The position numbers and the translations under genes are program-made. Below, one piece after another: positions 4,736 through 5,330 of a stretch of 5,330 bases of DNA. Positions within the stretch are counted from its first letter, which is position 1, and each line of letters begins with the position of its first letter. Source of the stretch: Chloroflexota bacterium (GTDB taxonomy: Bacteria; Chloroflexota; UBA6077); contig JAJYKO010000477.1 of the NCBI GenBank assembly GCA_021788565.1, positions 1 to 5,330 of the forward strand. Reading direction: 5' to 3'. Under the pieces are notes generated by a model. That model was not told the origin of the DNA and did not search any database. It saw nothing but the letters and a program-made list of their open reading frames with translations.

Positions 4736-5047
4736 TTGTTCGAAATCTCTGATGACGCAATGGAATTGATCCTCGCCCGCCTGGAAACGGCCACGGAGAG
4801 CCAGCCGGAACTCCGGAAGGGCGCCACGCGAGTTGGGCTGCGGTTGAACCTCACGCGGAGCGGCGCCCACCTCTCGCTGGAATCCCCGCGACCCGCCGAT
4901 CGGGTAATGAGTTTCATGGGGCGAACCCTTCTTATCGTCGACCCCGCGGACTACTCCCGCCTGGAGCGGACCCGGCTCACCGTCGAGAGAGGGCCCAACG
5001 GGAAGACCCTCTCCATCGAGCCCAATCGCGCGGAGCAGGCTGCCTAG
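4736..5047 (+). CDS. Cysteine-free HesB/IscA-like (A-type carrier fold) small protein
   Basis: This is a 103-residue soluble protein with a TTG start, chosen because GGAGG (4725-4729) lies 6 nt upstream; the next ATG (codon 9) would remove the first helix. The pattern resembles A-type Fe-S carriers. An N-terminal ISDDAMELILARLE helix (4-17) is followed by a GLRLNLTRSGAHLSLE strand pair (34-49), then LLIVDPADYSRLERTRLTVE (65-84), which parallels the carrier family's LVDP...LxGT block, and a SIEPN ending (93-97). There is no cysteine anywhere, so the three cluster-binding cysteines of IscA/HesB are absent and it cannot carry iron-sulfur in the classical way. Similar cysteine-less HesB-like proteins, sometimes labelled adhesin, are common in high-G+C bacteria, to my knowledge with no established function. 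The fold assignment is by pattern only. Confidence 0.65.
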   Translation: MFEISDDAMELILARLETATESQPELRKGATRVGLRLNLTRSGAHLSLESPRPADRVMSFMGRTLLIVDPADYSRLERTRLTVERGPNGKTLSIEPNRAEQAA

Positions 5048-5075
5048 ACTTCGTCCAGCACCGGCCTCGGGGGCG

Positions 5076-5104
5076 TTGACTTTTGGATTCCGAGCGGCGA
5101 CAAT
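5076..5104 (+). promoter_or_regulatory. Sigma70-type promoter upstream of the KaiC-like gene
   Basis: TTGACT (5076-5081, 5 of 6 consensus) is followed after 17 nt by GACAAT (5099-5104, 4 of 6). This is the best -35/-10 pair I found in the window. The -10 overlaps the ATG at 5103, so translation must begin further downstream, which agrees with the GTG at 5220. Confidence 0.45.
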
Positions 5105-5219
5105 GTTTATACAAGGTTACCGAGCGCCAGAAACGCTGCAGGGGTCGCCAAAGAGCCATCGACGGCTGTTGGGTTCTCTTTCCAGTGGTATTGAGAGATC
5201 AAATGCGGAGCACGAGGCT

Positions 5220-5330
5220 GTGACGCAGGCCGGCATCCCCAACCTGAGCGCGATCCAGGGTGACGGCGTCCCCGATGGAGGTGCACTGCTGATGTTGGTC
5301 ATGCCTGGCACCGGCAAGACCAACATCGAT
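5220..5330 (+). CDS. KaiC/RecA-like P-loop ATPase, N-terminal fragment cut by the window edge
   Basis: Only 37 codons are inside the window. They read like the start of a KaiC-type ATPase: QAGIPNLSAIQGDGVPDGG (3-21) parallels the TGIPxLDxxLGGGxPxG lead-in, followed by a strand LLMLVM and a Walker A-like PGTGKT (29-34). This group includes circadian-clock KaiC and many signalling or DNA-related relatives; the role here cannot be told. Oddities are V instead of the first Walker A glycine, a strand one residue shorter than usual, D for a lead-in glycine, and N after GKT. The gene may therefore be a divergent or decaying member. GTG 5220 is preferred because third positions become strongly G/C from there, GCGGAG (5205-5210) is 9 nt upstream, and the promoter lies over the alternative ATG 5103. 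Confidence 0.55.
   Translation, partial: MTQAGIPNLSAIQGDGVPDGGALLMLVMPGTGKTNID

Overview
The window is a 5.3 kb piece of a high-G+C (roughly 60% by eye) bacterial chromosome with Shine-Dalgarno-led genes and mixed ATG/GTG/TTG starts. The gene set is three GlsB/YeaQ/YmgE small membrane proteins, an AI-2E family permease, a slipin, a two-domain rubrerythrin, a cysteine-free HesB-like protein and a KaiC-like ATPase. This would fit Chloroflexota (Thermomicrobia-like) or a related high-G+C lineage, but that placement is a low-confidence inference. No rRNA, tRNA, CRISPR array or insertion sequence was seen.

Layout. The left edge holds a 34-codon single-span membrane ORF, or the tail of a longer gene (20-124). 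Then comes glsB-like gene 1 (+, 258-518), a perfect 13-bp hairpin (590-621), and an AI-2E family permease (+, 784-1887). A convergent junction with two hairpins follows, then glsB-like genes 2 and 3 (both -, 2038-2295 and 2421-2699). A 386-bp divergent intergenic region (2700-3085) separates them from a slipin (+, 3086-3922), which is tightly coupled to rubrerythrin (+, 3935-4507). Next are a spacer with two hairpins, a TTG-start cysteine-less HesB/IscA-like protein (+, 4736-5047), a sigma70-like promoter, and the first codons of a KaiC/RecA-like P-loop ATPase running off the right edge.

How it may work together. The most striking feature is not a gene. The divergent region between glsB-like gene 3 and the slipin carries a long imperfect inverted repeat (arms about 2775-2836 and 2875-2935), so both genes are preceded, in the same relative orientation, by nearly the same sequence. 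A third copy of its core (GGGTTACG, then ACGCTGCT) sits in the same orientation upstream of glsB-like gene 2. This points to one envelope or oxidative-stress regulon: two GlsB-type membrane proteins plus the slipin-rubrerythrin operon behind copies of one regulatory element. Co-regulation is inference; the repeated sequence is directly visible.
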